Of a stretch of DNA of 64,000 bases, positions 46,844 to 58,984 are shown in pieces (position 1 is the stretch's first letter; every line of letters begins with the position of its first letter). A model generated the notes under the pieces. It ran no database searches. It was not told where the DNA came from and was given only the letters and a program-made list of their open reading frames with translations. The DNA is from Moniliophthora roreri (taxonomy: Eukaryota; Basidiomycota; Agaricomycetes; Agaricales; Marasmiaceae), in assembly GCA_001466705.2 (NCBI GenBank), contig LATX02000186.1, positions 558,001 to 622,000 on the forward strand. Direction: 5' to 3'. Both the position numbers and the translations under genes were made by a program.

Positions 46844-48401
46844 TTAACCTTCGAGAATCACGCTCTCGTAGGACAACTCCCATTTCCATCCGGGGAGGCT
46901 CTTTCCCATTCGTATTCCCTCGACAATGATGCAATCCTCAAAGCCGGTGCACACTTACCCCACTCCTCAATCAGACTCCCAATGTCCACACTTATTATAG
47001 GGGTGAATAACGAAGCACCAAAGCTTGGGCATTTTCGACAAGTGAGTCCTCCCTAGGTTCTTGAGGAAATCCTGTTCAAAAAGTTAGTAAACGTGCGGTC
47101 CGATCGCGACAAACAATATTCAGGAGTACGTACCTCATCCCACGAGAGTCTAGTCGTCGGGCCACAATAAATCCCCTCTAGATCAGGACACATATCCCGC
47201 AGAAAACCGGGAAAGTCAGAACAGGATGCAAGTTCGTCCAAATCTACAATTTCCAATATCCTGATAGTATAGGGTTGGAGCCCGGCCTGGACTTGGAGAA
47301 GAAAGTCGGTGTAATCGAAAAACCTGTCCATAACCCTACCGTATGTTTCATTTGATTATCCGAAGCGAGGAATTGCCTTTGAAAATCATGGTTCCAAACA
47401 TATCTCCCAGGCGTGACGTTTCGATAAAGGTGTGGAGTTTAGGAAAGGTGACCGGTGGGCCGTAGAGGAACGAGTCGTCGTTATCGTATGCATAGATGTT
47501 TTGCAGCAACGTAGAACATGCCCGAAGGAAGAACCACAGATTGCAATTGACAACCACGGATTCTGCGCTGAACCTCGTACACCATACAGCTGCAGCCAAT
47601 CCGTTGAATTCCTGTAGCTGTGATGTGGACCTCTTCTAATGGAGCAAATGTCCTGTGCCCAGGCTCTGAGACGATATCGTGCAGTTGACCTTCCTGCTCG
47701 ATCAGAGAACCGCGGATCCAAGTACCAACTGCACGAGCTCTTTCGGGATTCCACTCCAGTTTGAGTACGCGAAGTGTCAGGAGCGATAAGAGGCTGCATA
47801 GAATGTCGGCGCTGGATTGATGCCCGGTAATAACAACGGATGTGAGACAAGCGTTGTTGAGAACCAAATCCGTAGGAAGCGTTGCAGCTACGTTGTTTAA
47901 CACAAGATGCTTAAGCCCTGGCACTGTGTCGAGATTGGCAAAGCTAGTTGATGGGATATTGATACCCCGAAATTCGACCGTATGTAACTTGGTCAAAGTA
48001 CGAAGGAAGGGAATGACTTTGTCGAGATTGTATGATGGCCAATTCCTGCTGCGCCCAGCGCTTGTAAACCTCGGGGTGTTCGGCCCACTTTCCTGAATTC
48101 TTGTGCGCGACAAAGGTGATGTGCTGAGGTCGAGAGTGCATCGACTGCGGCAGTTGGAGACGTGGAGACCCCGAAATGGATGGCGAAGAAATGCGGTTCC
48201 ACAGTTGTAGATTATGCTCAAACTGAGGAGGGTTTTGTAAAAAGGATACTGATAGAGATACCGAATGGCAATCCGGTAGAATTGGGAACTGGTAAAGATA
48301 ATGTTGTGCACATAATGGAGGCAGTATTTTTCGGCAATGTGCAAGAAAATTATGTCCCAGAGTTCGTTTGGGAGCTGTAGCGGCCTGCTGTGGAGGGGCA
48401 T
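46844..48401 (-). pseudogene. F-box protein, decayed
   Basis: Starts MPLHSRPLQLPNELWDIIFL, an F-box, and reads on through FLRTLTKLHTVEFRGINIP, VPGLKHLVLNNVAATLP and APLEEVHITATGIQ. The frame then shifts near 47600 (continuing LAAAVWCTRFSAESVVV ... NIYAYDNDDSFLYGPPVTF), again near 47350 (RVMDRFFDYTDFLLQVQAGL), and again near 46940. The last pieces are SVDIGSLIEEWGKCAP and GIRMGKSLPGWKWELSYESV then ILEG and a stop at 46844. The ending SYESVILEG is typical of agaricomycete F-box-type proteins. At least three frameshifts, so probably inactive. Confidence 0.7.
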
Positions 48402-48521
48402 TTTAGTTGCAGTTAGCATCGATGACTCGACGCAAGATCGATTATATACGTACCCGGAGACCTGCCATTCAATAACAGGAACGATGCAAACCAGGCATCC
48501 ATGAATTAATTTCCTTTATTA

Positions 48522-49139
48522 CAGTCAACCCCCGGTACTTGCAACAGGGACTCCCATTCCTTCAACACTTCGAAATCTCCCTCGGAGAAATTTTCAGGAC
48601 TGTCATTGAGTACTTTAAAATGATATACAACAAACTCACCTTTATATGTGCACTATTTAAGCAACAGGAGGTGTAATTACAGAAAAAAACCCAAAAAATG
48701 AATTTAGTTTGGTTGAAAACATTAGATCTAAGCCCAAAAAGATTCAGGAAAGTGTGGGAGCATCTTAAGATAAGTGAGGACTGTGGATTGGGATACTTCC
48801 GAGCTTGATATAGTGTGAGGAGAAGGTAAGAGAGATGTAAATGTTGGGAGCAGGTCGAAACTGGTGTTACAAACGGTACGTCACCATACTGATCGACCAA
48901 TCAGATGCTTGATTGGGTCGCCATGAAAGGGAAACCAGCTCATTGAACGCTCAAAACGCCCTTCCACACAGATAAAACCCCATAGAGGTTATCACCGACT
49001 TATCCCTTGATGTAAGCGTCCTATATGATACTTCTAAGGTATATATACATGCTTGCAAAGGCCGATTAGCAAAAAAAGTCCTGAGTAAATTTTCCGAGCC
49101 CAAGCAAAATTCACCATTGCAAGTACCGGGGGTTGACTG
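48522..49139. mobile_element. Tc1/mariner-type MITE, TA duplication
   Basis: CAGTCAACCCCCGGTACTTG (then CAA) at the left end is perfectly inverted at the right end, with TA on both sides (48520-48521, 49140-49141). 618 bp, no transposase frame. Ends starting CAGT with a TA target are typical of the pogo/Fot branch of Tc1/mariner; that assignment is inference. Confidence 0.85.
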
Positions 49140-49141
49140 TA

Positions 49142-50167
49142 ACCATTTCCGTGAAACACCGTACGTCTTTGATGGAAGATAGGACGGATTATCAGTAAAG
49201 CCGGGACGGTATCTTACTAGAAAGTAAAAATAGGAAAAGCAACGGAGCGCTCATTACAACTGTGACAACAACGGCAAACAACCGCTTCATTACAACCATC
49301 CACCAACCCTCCAAATTCGCGAAGGTAAGTATGTATCTTTCTCTCTTCAATTTCAGAAGATCTTGTATGATCTTGTATACTGGACTTCTTGGGCCCGATA
49401 CGCACCAGTAAATCCGATAAGGTGATTTTGACTGCTGCGAATTTGAATGATTGCTGACCGGCTTCATATTACAGGGTGCACATCTTGACGCGTCGAATAG
49501 GGCAGTCGGTGGGTGATAAGGTTAATATATATATATTGAACTAATATTTCTGAATCTGCAGTGCCCTTGCAGGTTCCGCTTAACAAAAGCGTGAAGGACG
49601 TCGGTTGTTGGCGATGAGGATGGCGAGCGATGAAGACAATAGTGTGCAACTTTCTGGCTCTCATCTGTCCACTTACTCTCAAGATACGATAACGAATATC
49701 CTTCCTCTAGGGTCGCTACATTCAAGGCGACGAGACTTCACCACAAACACAGACAAGTATCAAAAGAGGCCAAACCCGTCCGTCCGCTTTCGGCCTGTCC
49801 CGACTGAAAACGTTCTCGCTTCTCAGCCTCATCATTGTCTCACTACCTTACCCAATTCACACTGTTAATTTACACTTTCGTGTCACTACCTATGCTCTTC
49901 ATTCCGTTTACCACGCGATATACGCCATTGGCAGTTGTGCAGGCCTCTTATTAAAACTAGCGATGGCTATTAGGATTATTCTATTGAGAAACCCGGTTCT
50001 TGTTTGATCCAGATACCGGTGAGCGCTGCTGACTTCCGAAGCGTCAAGGTGTATGGAAATTGTTGTAGCTTCTGCCAGACTGAGGTGGTGAAACGGAGGT
50101 ACCATTTCATCAAAATACAAGGATTACAATCATTCGTGAATGTGACTTAGTAATGGACATTTATTCC
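49142..50167. other. Intergenic, nothing identified
   Basis: About 1 kb; short frames only. Contains a TA run at 49525-49535. Confidence 0.45.
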
Positions 50168-51042
50168 TCATATGACCCGTTCGCCTACAGATTCCACATT
50201 TCCTTCCTGACTGGTCACTGCCTGACAGGTTGCTTGGAGTAAGGCCATTCTGCTGTGAAATACCTTGCCCACCACTACGCGTAAAACCTTCACGCGATGC
50301 TGTAAGGCGTTCAGTTCTTGGACAACCTTTGGAGTTGAATGTGGGGGGGTCCCGCAGCCTTTCAGATTGACGAGTGCTCTCTTCACGACGGCTATCGAGT
50401 CCAAAAAAACACCCTCAGAGTCAATCAGAGCTCCACCAGACACTGGTCACTCACTAAATATCCTGAAGCTGACCAAGCAAACCCTGGAGGTCACCGGCCG
50501 TTTGAATGCCAGCAATCAAGGGTTGGAGGGCAGCCTGGATCTCCGAGTCCACCAGATGTGCTGGGACTGTGAGGGAAGGGGCAAGATCATCAACATGAGG
50601 AGTTCTCGATGTATAAGTTGACTGGCTAAGGGGGTTAGACTGTAGTGGAAGTGGCAGAACAGTGTATGAAGGATTTTTTGTCGATCTTTCATCTGTATCG
50701 TTGAAAGTCACAGGTGGTATGGATTCGACATCAACAATAGAGTCTTGAAGCCATCTAATGTATACTAGATCAGTGCTAACTCTCAAATTAAGTCTTGCAG
50801 CTGTACCTTCTCTTAATCATCCCAATGCTAAATGTCAAGCCCTGTGCTTTCGTGAAAAGCTGAAAGTAGTGACGGCACGGAATTCCAAGGTTTAAGCCCA
50901 TAGCAATGAGTGGTAGGTCAATCTCCAATGCCTGTGAGAATGTCAACGCAGTGAAATGATGAGCAGAAAAGGCGGTATGTCTGGGAGGTGTGCTGTACTG
51001 TGCAGCCTCACATCGGAGCTGTGCCTCATCTGGCAGATTCAT
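50168..51042 (-). CDS. Hypothetical protein, three-exon model
   Basis: Exons 51042-50807, 50754-50483 and 50442-50168 join in phase to 260 aa: MNLPDEAQLRCEAAQYSTPP ... LALEIDLPLIAMGLNL-like helix, Ser/Pro linker, SEIQAALQPLIAGIQTAGDL, then VVQELNALQHRVKVLRVVVG. The second intron has an unusual donor (GTTTGC) and is only 40 bp, so the last exon is uncertain. No recognised domain. It could be a genuine orphan gene or part of an old mobile element; the flanks show no clear terminal repeats. Confidence 0.4.
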
Positions 51043-52636
51043 TCGTGAGGAGATGGGGCTTGAATGAGAGCAAAAAAAGTGAATGCAAAGGTGATATATA
51101 TTCAAGTTGAGCTAGACACGCCATTTTAGAGCTCTGAATAGTGACAGGACTGAACAGAGAACGTGCAGGACCATGAGGCACTGTGAATACACTGGAGAAG
51201 GCAAAAAGGTGAGAGATATAGAAGGACTGGGCTCAATAGGGTGACGTGAATGAAAGCTAGGTCGGCGTTGTTGACATGGAAGGCAGTAAGAAAGAAATGT
51301 CAGACGGAACATGTGTTTTGGACAATTGAAAAGGTGTACACGAGGCGTGATGACCATCCTGCAAGATTTGTTCTGAATATTATCCACATCTTCTAGCTCC
51401 TGGGATATATTGTTACCTGCAAGCTGAGAGACTAGAATCTGGGACACACACCTTGGCCAATACAAGTCCCCGCTATCCCATTTCTTGCTGTCCCATTTCT
51501 TCCCTCTACCCGACAATATGACTGCGGCAGGCAGATTACTCTTGACATACACTGAAGATTGGGCTTTCTTGAGAGGTCATTAGACAAGCTGCGGTATCTA
51601 GACCCAGCGAGCGAGGATGAAAATTGTGGATTCAGTGCCGAAACATCGTACGGTGACACGTGACAGAAACATGTCGTCACCATAAATTTTCTCACAACTT
51701 GGACCCATGAATGACGCGCATCCACCGTAGGGCCGGCCGGCGCACCGCCGACACTGAGAAACCTAGGGGTTTCTCGCAGAAATGGGGTTTCTCAATAGAA
51801 TAATCCTGGCTATTTGGCCTGATGCTTCTTCCTATTTCGCTTCCAACTGGGCTTCCTAGCCACCTTTCGCTTGAAAAACACGGGCTCGAATGCGAACATC
51901 TTCGACCTTGCTTACCTACCCTGCGGATGCTGAGCGCTGATTTATTCCTGCCCCGCGACCATTATCTACTGTTCGTTCCTCTTCTGTCAGGTCTCACCTT
52001 ACTCATTTCGACTTGATGGTACCTGACTTCCTGGGCCAATGTTCTGGCCTCCCCTGTTTTACGCTTGGGCAAAGTTTGCGGACTGTTATCTCGCATGCTG
52101 TGGGTTCGTGAGTAACCCTCCAAAAATGTACATATATCGCAATTAATACATTGTGCTTCTGATATAAGCGTCATTCATTATGGACGTCGAGATTGATTGA
52201 TCCTCCAGGGGTTCTCCCGCTGTTCGGTATGTGGCGGTGGGAGTTTCAGTGGATGAGGCGGATGTAACAGACTTGCGGAGTAAGCTTAGGGTCTAATGTC
52301 TGTCTAGCATTTATCATCTGTCTTTCTAGCATTTATCATCTCGTACTCACAGTCAATTCTTTTCTCTGGCCTTACGTCCAAACGAGTAACCATCAAGAAG
52401 TCGATCACGTGCTAGTTGGATCCTGACTTTCGCGCGCCGCTGCCCCTTCTTACCTTTTCCTTCCATTTTTTCTCTCTACGCTCTAGACACCAAAGGCCTC
52501 TGTGCCTACGAATTGTGCGATTTCTCTATGATTTCTGACCTGGAGCTGACCATTTTTGGTTGTAACAGACGACTCTCCTTGATTTCATTTTTATTTCCAA
52601 TTCAAAACCCCCAAAACATCTCTTCCAGTTCCCTCC
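51043..52636. other. Intergenic, upstream of the mucin-like gene
   Basis: About 1.6 kb. A pyrimidine-rich stretch precedes the ATG at 52637 (52440-52630), as is usual for fungal promoters/leaders. The repeated phrase tctagcatttatcatct occurs twice at 52305-52340. No gene recognised. Confidence 0.45.
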
Positions 52637-55192
52637 ATGGCAGCACCTACTCAGGAGTACCCTCCCTGGCTCACAACCGTCGTATCAGAGACAACAGACG
52701 ATGCAGGGAACGTTGGGTTGGAGACTAGTGTGATGTATCTGCCGCTCACGTACTATGGGCCTCCGATACCATTGGGTCCGAACTGGACATACGGAGGTTT
52801 GACGAGTCCTGCAAGCACAGAAACGACACTACCACCTACCACTGAAACTACTGAGATGCCTACAACCACAGCAATCCCCTCATCACTACCGACCACCACA
52901 GCGATACCTACTACCACTCCACCAATACCGACATCTGCCACTTCCTCACTATCGACCACATCCTCATTACCCTCCACATCCTCATCCTCATTACCCTCCA
53001 CATCCTCATCCTCATTACCCTCCACATCCTCATCCTCATTACCCTCCACATCCTCATCTTCATTACCTCCAACTGCTACTAATACCTTAGGTGGATCTTC
53101 TATTAGCCGCGGCCAGCTTATCGGCATTATTGTCGGTACCGTCTTGGGCAGCGTATTCCTTTTCATCACTCTCCTTACACTCTTCCTCTGCTGGTACCGC
53201 AAACGGAAGCGTGACCAAGATCCTCGTTATGTTTTCCGGGACCATACGCCACCTTCTCCGACAGAGAGCGATTATCACTTTGTCTCTCGGTCAGAGGTTA
53301 GTATGCATGGTGCGGCAGCACCAACGGGAGTACGGAGATCTAGAGTCGACGAAGACCGAGAAATGGGAGAAGGCAGCCCAAGGCATAGTGGCGAAGAGGC
53401 CGATCCTTTCCTTCAGTCCCACAACAATACTCAGTCGAGCAAAGGATCCAGCTCGACGGGTTCAGGATACGGTACTGTGTTACCAGATAAAGCTGACGAC
53501 AATCCGCCTAGTGGGCCATATGCCTATGCCGCTATTCCTCCGGAGAGACGAGATCGTCATATTCTGTCCAAGGACGAATTGCGGAGATTGGACGAGGAAG
53601 AAGAGGACGAAAAAGCTTACAACCCCTATTCGTCCGCGCACCAGGCTCATCCTGCGCCTCCTTCAGCGTATCAGGATCCGTTCAACAGGCAGCCTTATCC
53701 AGAGCCTTTGATGCCTCCACCTCGTCTTGTCGACCCATCAAGAAGCTCCAGCAGGCTATCTCAGCACTCTGGTGGTTCGGCAGTTGTATTGACAGCTCAA
53801 CGAGAGAGGATTATGAGAGCAGAGGCACCACAGGTCATTTCTTCGTCGCCATCTCAAGCCAGCTCTGCCACCGTCACCGGAAGGAGAAACAGTGCCACTG
53901 GTTCAGGCATATTAGGTTCATTGGGCTTGGGAGGATTAGGTGCACGTATCCTCGGTTCTACGTCATCCAGAGGCTCCTCCCGACGCAATTCATACGTTCC
54001 TATTGACTCCGAGGCAGATCGATACACGGATGTGCCTCCGAGAATGCGTGAACGCCTTGGTGTTGGTACTCCCGAACGGCCGATAAGCAGCGTTTCAGCA
54101 AAATCCGGGAAATCAGGCGAAACGGTATATCACTCACTTCCTGGGACACCACTCATGCCTCCAAGCAGGGCTCTCGGACATAGTTCGTCAAGTTTGTCTA
54201 GAGAGTTTGGTGTGTTGCCCGGAGCAGGAGGCGGCGGTAGTGCCAGTGATACACCAACCACGGAGAGGACACAGGCTCCAACGGCATACGAGGATACAAC
54301 TCTTTCTTCGACAGCGACGGTACCTACCTCTGCAGGGGACGTTGATATCTTGGATCTCCCAGCTCCGAGGACAGTTCCGTCATTCAGTTCCTTGGCCCAA
54401 TCTACCTCCACGACAGATCCCGAAAAGGAGAAGCAGTTCCCATATCCCCCTGGGTTGTTGAATATGCCTGCTCCAGGCGCATGGAAGGATACAGCGGGGA
54501 CGACGCCTAGTCCTGGTTCATTCGCGGCTTCGGTTCATTCGCACGCCCAGTATGAAGATACACCCCCGAGAGCACCGGAAGATTGGGCTGTGTTGCGAAG
54601 GGGCGTTGCTCCTGAAATGGGTGGGGGTCAAGAAGGGAGAAGAGGGACGTTTGGTCTTAATCTGGTTGGTCGCTTTTACTCTCTTAGGTTTTGTATCTGA
54701 CGTTTGCTGATCAACCTACCTCTGCAGGCTCCATCTCTCCACCACCCTTCACAACAATATCTACACTCTGAAGCAGCTTCTTTCCATTCCCATCTCTCAC
54801 CTTCATCTGGTTCCGGCGCCTCAAGTCATAAACAAGATAACTCTGGCTCGTCATCTTCCCGACGTACAGCCCACTCGCATACCTTGTCGCACTCTGGATC
54901 CATTAGCGAAGATTCTCAGCAAAGTCGGTCTTATCGTCATCGAGGACCCGGCACGTTATCGCCCTTTGGAGTGGGTAGCCAGAGTCCGAGACTGAGTGCA
55001 GTTCCCGAACCACCAAGGGAAAACCCTTATGCGCCATTGTCAGTGAGAGCAAGGACACCACCGTTGCTCTCCGGGTTGGCACCTACACCACCGCCCGCCG
55101 CTGTCACGAACCGACGAGCTGGTCCTGGGACTATCAATACCGAAAATGTCCCATGGGCTGGGGGACTAAGTGACAACTGGAGTCCGACATAG
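52637..55192 (+). CDS. Mucin-like single-pass membrane protein
   Basis: Two exons, 52637-54664 and 54728-55192, phase 0, 830 aa. A short extracellular head (residues 1-55, no clear cleavable signal peptide) is followed by a Ser/Thr/Pro-rich stalk, likely O-glycosylated, with four LPSTSSSS repeats. One TM helix (about 159-183, LIGIIVGTVLGSVFLFITLL) ends in the basic stop-transfer WYRKRKR. The long disordered cytoplasmic tail is Ser/Pro/Gly-rich. This layout resembles fungal wall or polarity sensors (Wsc/Mid2/Axl2-like in shape only, with no shared domain seen). Function unknown; a role in surface sensing is inference. The donor after NL (GTTGGT) is weak. Confidence 0.75.
52963..53063 (+). repeat. 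24-bp coding tandem repeat, four units
   Basis: Near-identical units ttaccctccacatcctcatc + ctca encode LPSTSSSS in the stalk of the mucin-like protein. Confidence 0.9.
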
Positions 55193-56135
55193 GCTCTTAT
55201 CTTGGTTTCCCTGACTCCCCGCTCCGATGCTACGACTTGTCACGAGTTGTTACGACCTCTCAATCCTCTGTCCTCTATCCTCTCTTTACCTCTTGAACAA
55301 CGACCTGTTCATTGTCGTTATACGAGGTCCCCCCCCCCGTTCCTGATCTCTTTGGAGGATTTACGATACGATGCTATCTACTGCTTCCATCTATTTTTGT
55401 TACGTTACGATACGACACAGACTGGTACATCCCGTATACCCGTCTAGATGCGATACCTCGCCATACAGACTCTTTTCCTTGTTTCCGCAATTGCTCCCCT
55501 CACTCCGTACAAACTGCTCCCGCAGAATACGCCCGCGATACCTTCTTCATACTCACGCACGCTGCATTGATTTATGTTGTATCATTTATTCCGCATTTCC
55601 TGCATCATCTCATTTTCTGCTCTTTTTTTCGTTCGTGTTCAGTTTTTTTTTTTTTTTTCCTGGTGTTGTTGGTACTTGATACGACATGTCATGACGTAGG
55701 TTATGAATTGACTGCTTGCTTGCGAACGAATGAGACCTCGCTAGCAGTCGCGTTCGCCGTGTGCACATGAGTTTGTAACGGCGAAGCGATGATCCAGACG
55801 GTATCTCAAATGGCGGGATCCCCTTCTGTGACTTTGAACTTGATTCGCCTTGTCCCCACTCCAAAATCCATATCTCACAAGACGACTGAGTAGCAAGTAC
55901 TTGACGAAATACATGTGTAACATTCCCAGGAAATCATTTTCAGTCGGCGGAAAAGTCCCTTTGTGGACAGACATTCATTTTAGGCGAAAGGTAGCGACTC
56001 AAGCTACTCAAGGGGCGCTCGCTCGCTCGTCGGATACGGACGGGGCATTACACTTACCCGACACTGACCCCGACGCACTAATAAGAGAAACACTCCATTG
56101 CTAATGCTGCACTTGCCTGTCCCCTACAACCTAAT
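55193..56135. other. 3' flank of the mucin-like gene
   Basis: Pyrimidine-rich, with a C9 tract (55331) and a T16 tract (55646). No gene recognised; likely 3' UTR and then promoter of the next gene. Confidence 0.45.
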
Positions 56136-56858
56136 ATGCGCCTTCGTACTCCACTGTTCATCGTCCTCGGCATGGCCCTCACTGTCGTTGCGGAGGATTG
56201 TGTCCACCTCATGATCATGCGAAGTGGAAGGGTTATCTCAGACAACCTGTATAGGTGGGTCTATCAACTTTTTTCCTGCGCTGTCCGAATCTCATCGTTA
56301 TCACATACATTACCACCAATGCTTATACAACGACAAAATTCCAACAAACAGGTCAAAGAAATGTTTCAAGAACTCCAAAGCCTTGAAGTATCACAAAGGC
56401 GAATGTGCAATATGTACATACTTTTGGTAAACAAACTCTAACCTATGGTGCTGATTAACCTTCCTAGATAAGCAAGATGAAGAATACGTGGGCCAGATCT
56501 TGCGAGCGGGCCTGCAGACACAAAGTGCCCCTCCACGTGCGTCGTTTTTTTTTTTTTTTTTTTTTTCATTTCCAGGGATGCTTGGGACTGCCTTTGCAAA
56601 TCGACGCAATATTTCGAAGATGTTGAAACGTGTACGGTAAACTTCAAATGTACCTCCGATGCGGTTAAGAAATGGACGGATCAAAAAGACCAAGAATGTG
56701 GCAAATGTATGTCCTTCGATTGAAAACTGGTAGTGGTGGTGATAGCTGACGATCCTTCGACTTTAGCTGAAGGCGGGTCCAAGCCGAGGGGGCTTCAGAA
56801 TCAGAGAAAGCGCCATGCAATGCTGGGGGGCTCCGCGCTGTACCGTGTAGTCTGATGG
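56136..56858 (+). CDS. Candidate small secreted cysteine-rich protein
   Basis: Starts with a good signal peptide, MRLRTPLFIVLGMALTVVA, then EDCVHLMIMRSGRVISDNLY. Introns appear to join RSKKCFKNSKALKYHKGECA then ICTYF, a Cys-containing middle exon (56470-56535), then DAWDCLCKSTQYFEDVETCT and VNFKCTSDAVKKWTDQKDQE, then CGK, and finally SEGGSKPRGLQNQRKRHAML and a stop at about 56858. The first, fourth and fifth exons join cleanly. The splice phase around the middle exon, just before the T22 tract at 56549, does not close, so either an intron is misplaced or the gene is broken. Looks like an effector-type secreted protein; no family recognised. Confidence 0.5.
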
Positions 56859-57086
56859 GTTCCCAATAGTCTCAAAGCCAGACGCTGCGAAAATCTTGAT
56901 GACGGTCGATCAAAGTGGTCGGCGCAGCGTTTCTTGGCTGAGGACCTCTTCTCCGCTTCAATTCTGAACTTCAACGTAGAGACATATGTGCCACGGCTGA
57001 TACCCAAATAATTTTTTTTTTGGTTTCCTGTTTATTCTCCGCTCACCCAAATATTCAATGCGAATAAAAATGATAAGAGCATGAGA

Positions 57087-58160
57087 TGAGCGATCATTGT
57101 AGGGCTATCACGGAACATCGTAACTGCCCATTCAAATGCGCGCAACTCATACACCTTCAGAATGAAAGAGGGATATGGGGAGACATACCGGTCGAACTAC
57201 CCAGCTGTCGAAAGAAGACCAATCCGAGGCCGGTGACTTGACGTGATCCCAAAAGCGTCGAGCTTTTTCGTGGAGAAAGTTGTCAATAGACGGAAATTTG
57301 AGGAGAGGACGTAGGAGTGCGCTGGAGAGCCAGTATACCAGCCATGCCTGAGGTGATTTGTATGGGCAGACGAATTGGTATGATAGCTGATCAAAGTGTG
57401 CAAGGTGGATGTCGCTCCTCTGGTCCCTCGGAGCCATCAGGGTGGGTAACAGTGCGGTGAGGAAATACAATCCCACACTGAACGAGACCGCAACGAAGCA
57501 AATGGCAAATGGGACGGGATGACGGTTCCATAAGAGGTCTAACACGCCGATGAAGAACAACAGAAGGGCGACTTCTAGGAGTATTGAAAGCGCTGACAGA
57601 AACAACGATACCCCCCACTTCTCAAAGCTGTCTCGGCGTAATTGACGGAGCGCCAGAGCCTTCCCCGGTGTCCGAGTTATGGTATCTCGCTGGTGTTCTC
57701 GCACCCACTGCTTGCAAAGCAGACCGAAGAGTGCAAATGTGATGTCGAGGGTGAGGCTGAGGAACCTGAAGCAGTTGATGCAGATGGACGATGTGTCTGG
57801 TTTGAGTTGGACGGGCTCGGAGGAGACGGATTATGAACGTGTGAACCATTGACTCGCACTGTGATCAATTGTGTAAGGAGCGCAACTGTGGTGTCTGTGG
57901 GATCTTCATCTAGCCATCGGTATGATTCGACGTGAATGCTGTGACGACAGGGGAAAAGGGACCGGCCTTGATATTGTCAGTGTTAAGCAGTGAAGCAGAG
58001 AACAAGTGGGTGACTTACGAAGAACTAGGAGCGTGTCAACATCATCTCTACAATTTTCAATCGTGTCCCCATCATATCTCGCTACTTCCGCCCGTTTCTT
58101 GTCTTTATTGGCCCTCTCCGACTCTGGCAGCAAAGCTCCCAATACACTGGCCCAAAGCTA
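57087..58160 (-). pseudogene. DUF6535 gene, truncated, near-identical to part of the 61-64 kb copy
   Basis: Exon 1 relic (RAEVARYDGDTIENCRDDVD then TLLVL) and a broken start of exon 2, where one base is missing within AFT.ESYRWLDEDP. After that comes an open part INCFRFLSLTLDITFALFGL ... CKQWVREHQRDT and TM3-TM4. It stays almost identical to 62405-63045 as far as SSFDSWVVR, where an 8-bp deletion puts it out of frame; homology ends near 57087. The central and C-terminal halves are missing. Confidence 0.85.
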
Positions 58161-58984
58161 ACCCTCAATGCCAAGTATTCAGAGCTAAGAAAACAATATC
58201 TCGAACCTCTCCTCAGACCGATCCAGCTTCCGAAGGTGGCGGTGGAACTTGTGTGGAATTGATGTTTTAAGTAGGATTCTCATCTTTGACATGGAAAGGG
58301 TGTCATTTTAAACCTCTCGAATCGATTCAACTTCCGAAAGCGGTAGTGGAATCTGTGGCATTGAAATTGTAAGCAGGATTCTTCATTTAAGTAATGAGGT
58401 CGCTTCATGTCTGACCAGGATCTAGGGATTGCTAGTGATAATAACAGTTGAGCACTACAATTCTTTCCAGTAAAATCTGCCGAACGTACCTGGCTTCCCA
58501 ACGACCTAGCGATGCCCGTACAAGGGATGAAGGACGATTCCTAGTCTTAAACAGAACGTGAATCCCAGCAAGAGTCGACCCATGAAAAAGCCATCGACAT
58601 CCCAGGTTACCAGAAGACATCGACAAAGCGGTTCGAGAGAGAGCGCCTGATGTTTTTCCGAAATCATGATGACGGTCTGCACTGAAAAACGAATGGGAAA
58701 TGCCGCTGTGGTCTTGAAGGGTGTTATCTTCATACTTTGTAGCAGGACCCCTTCTAGGCTGGTGAGTAAGCGTCACCGTAAGAGATGCTGAAGGTTTCAG
58801 CAGAAAGCAGGATGCGGTTACATATAGTCAGTAGACAAGTTTTGCTCTCCGGCGCTAAACAGTATGTAGGCCAGAGTTCCAGCACCGCCCTGTTATCCAA
58901 TATCTACTGTAGTCGTCTGTAAGTCAAAGCTGCCTCATACCTCACCGACCATCATTGATTGAACTTTCTATAGGGCCTTAAACC
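58161..58984. other. Intergenic with duplicated DUF6535 5'-exon remnants
   Basis: Minus-strand 58283-58209 and 58388-58313 are two diverged tandem copies of the small exon that encodes IPLPPSPPE in the 63.6 kb gene (here VPPPPSEAGSV and IPLPLSEVESI). They sit just upstream of the DUF6535 pseudogene. Nothing else recognised before the F-box relic. Confidence 0.5.

Noticed and set aside
48562..48900. 112-residue open frame on the minus strand
   Set aside because: Lies wholly inside the TA-flanked MITE, shows no domain, and has the composition of translated non-coding AT-rich DNA.
57147..57704. 185-residue open frame that could be taken as a short DUF6535 gene
   Set aside because: It is the surviving middle of a truncated copy; the upstream exon is frameshifted and the 3' end is missing, so it is called a pseudogene.
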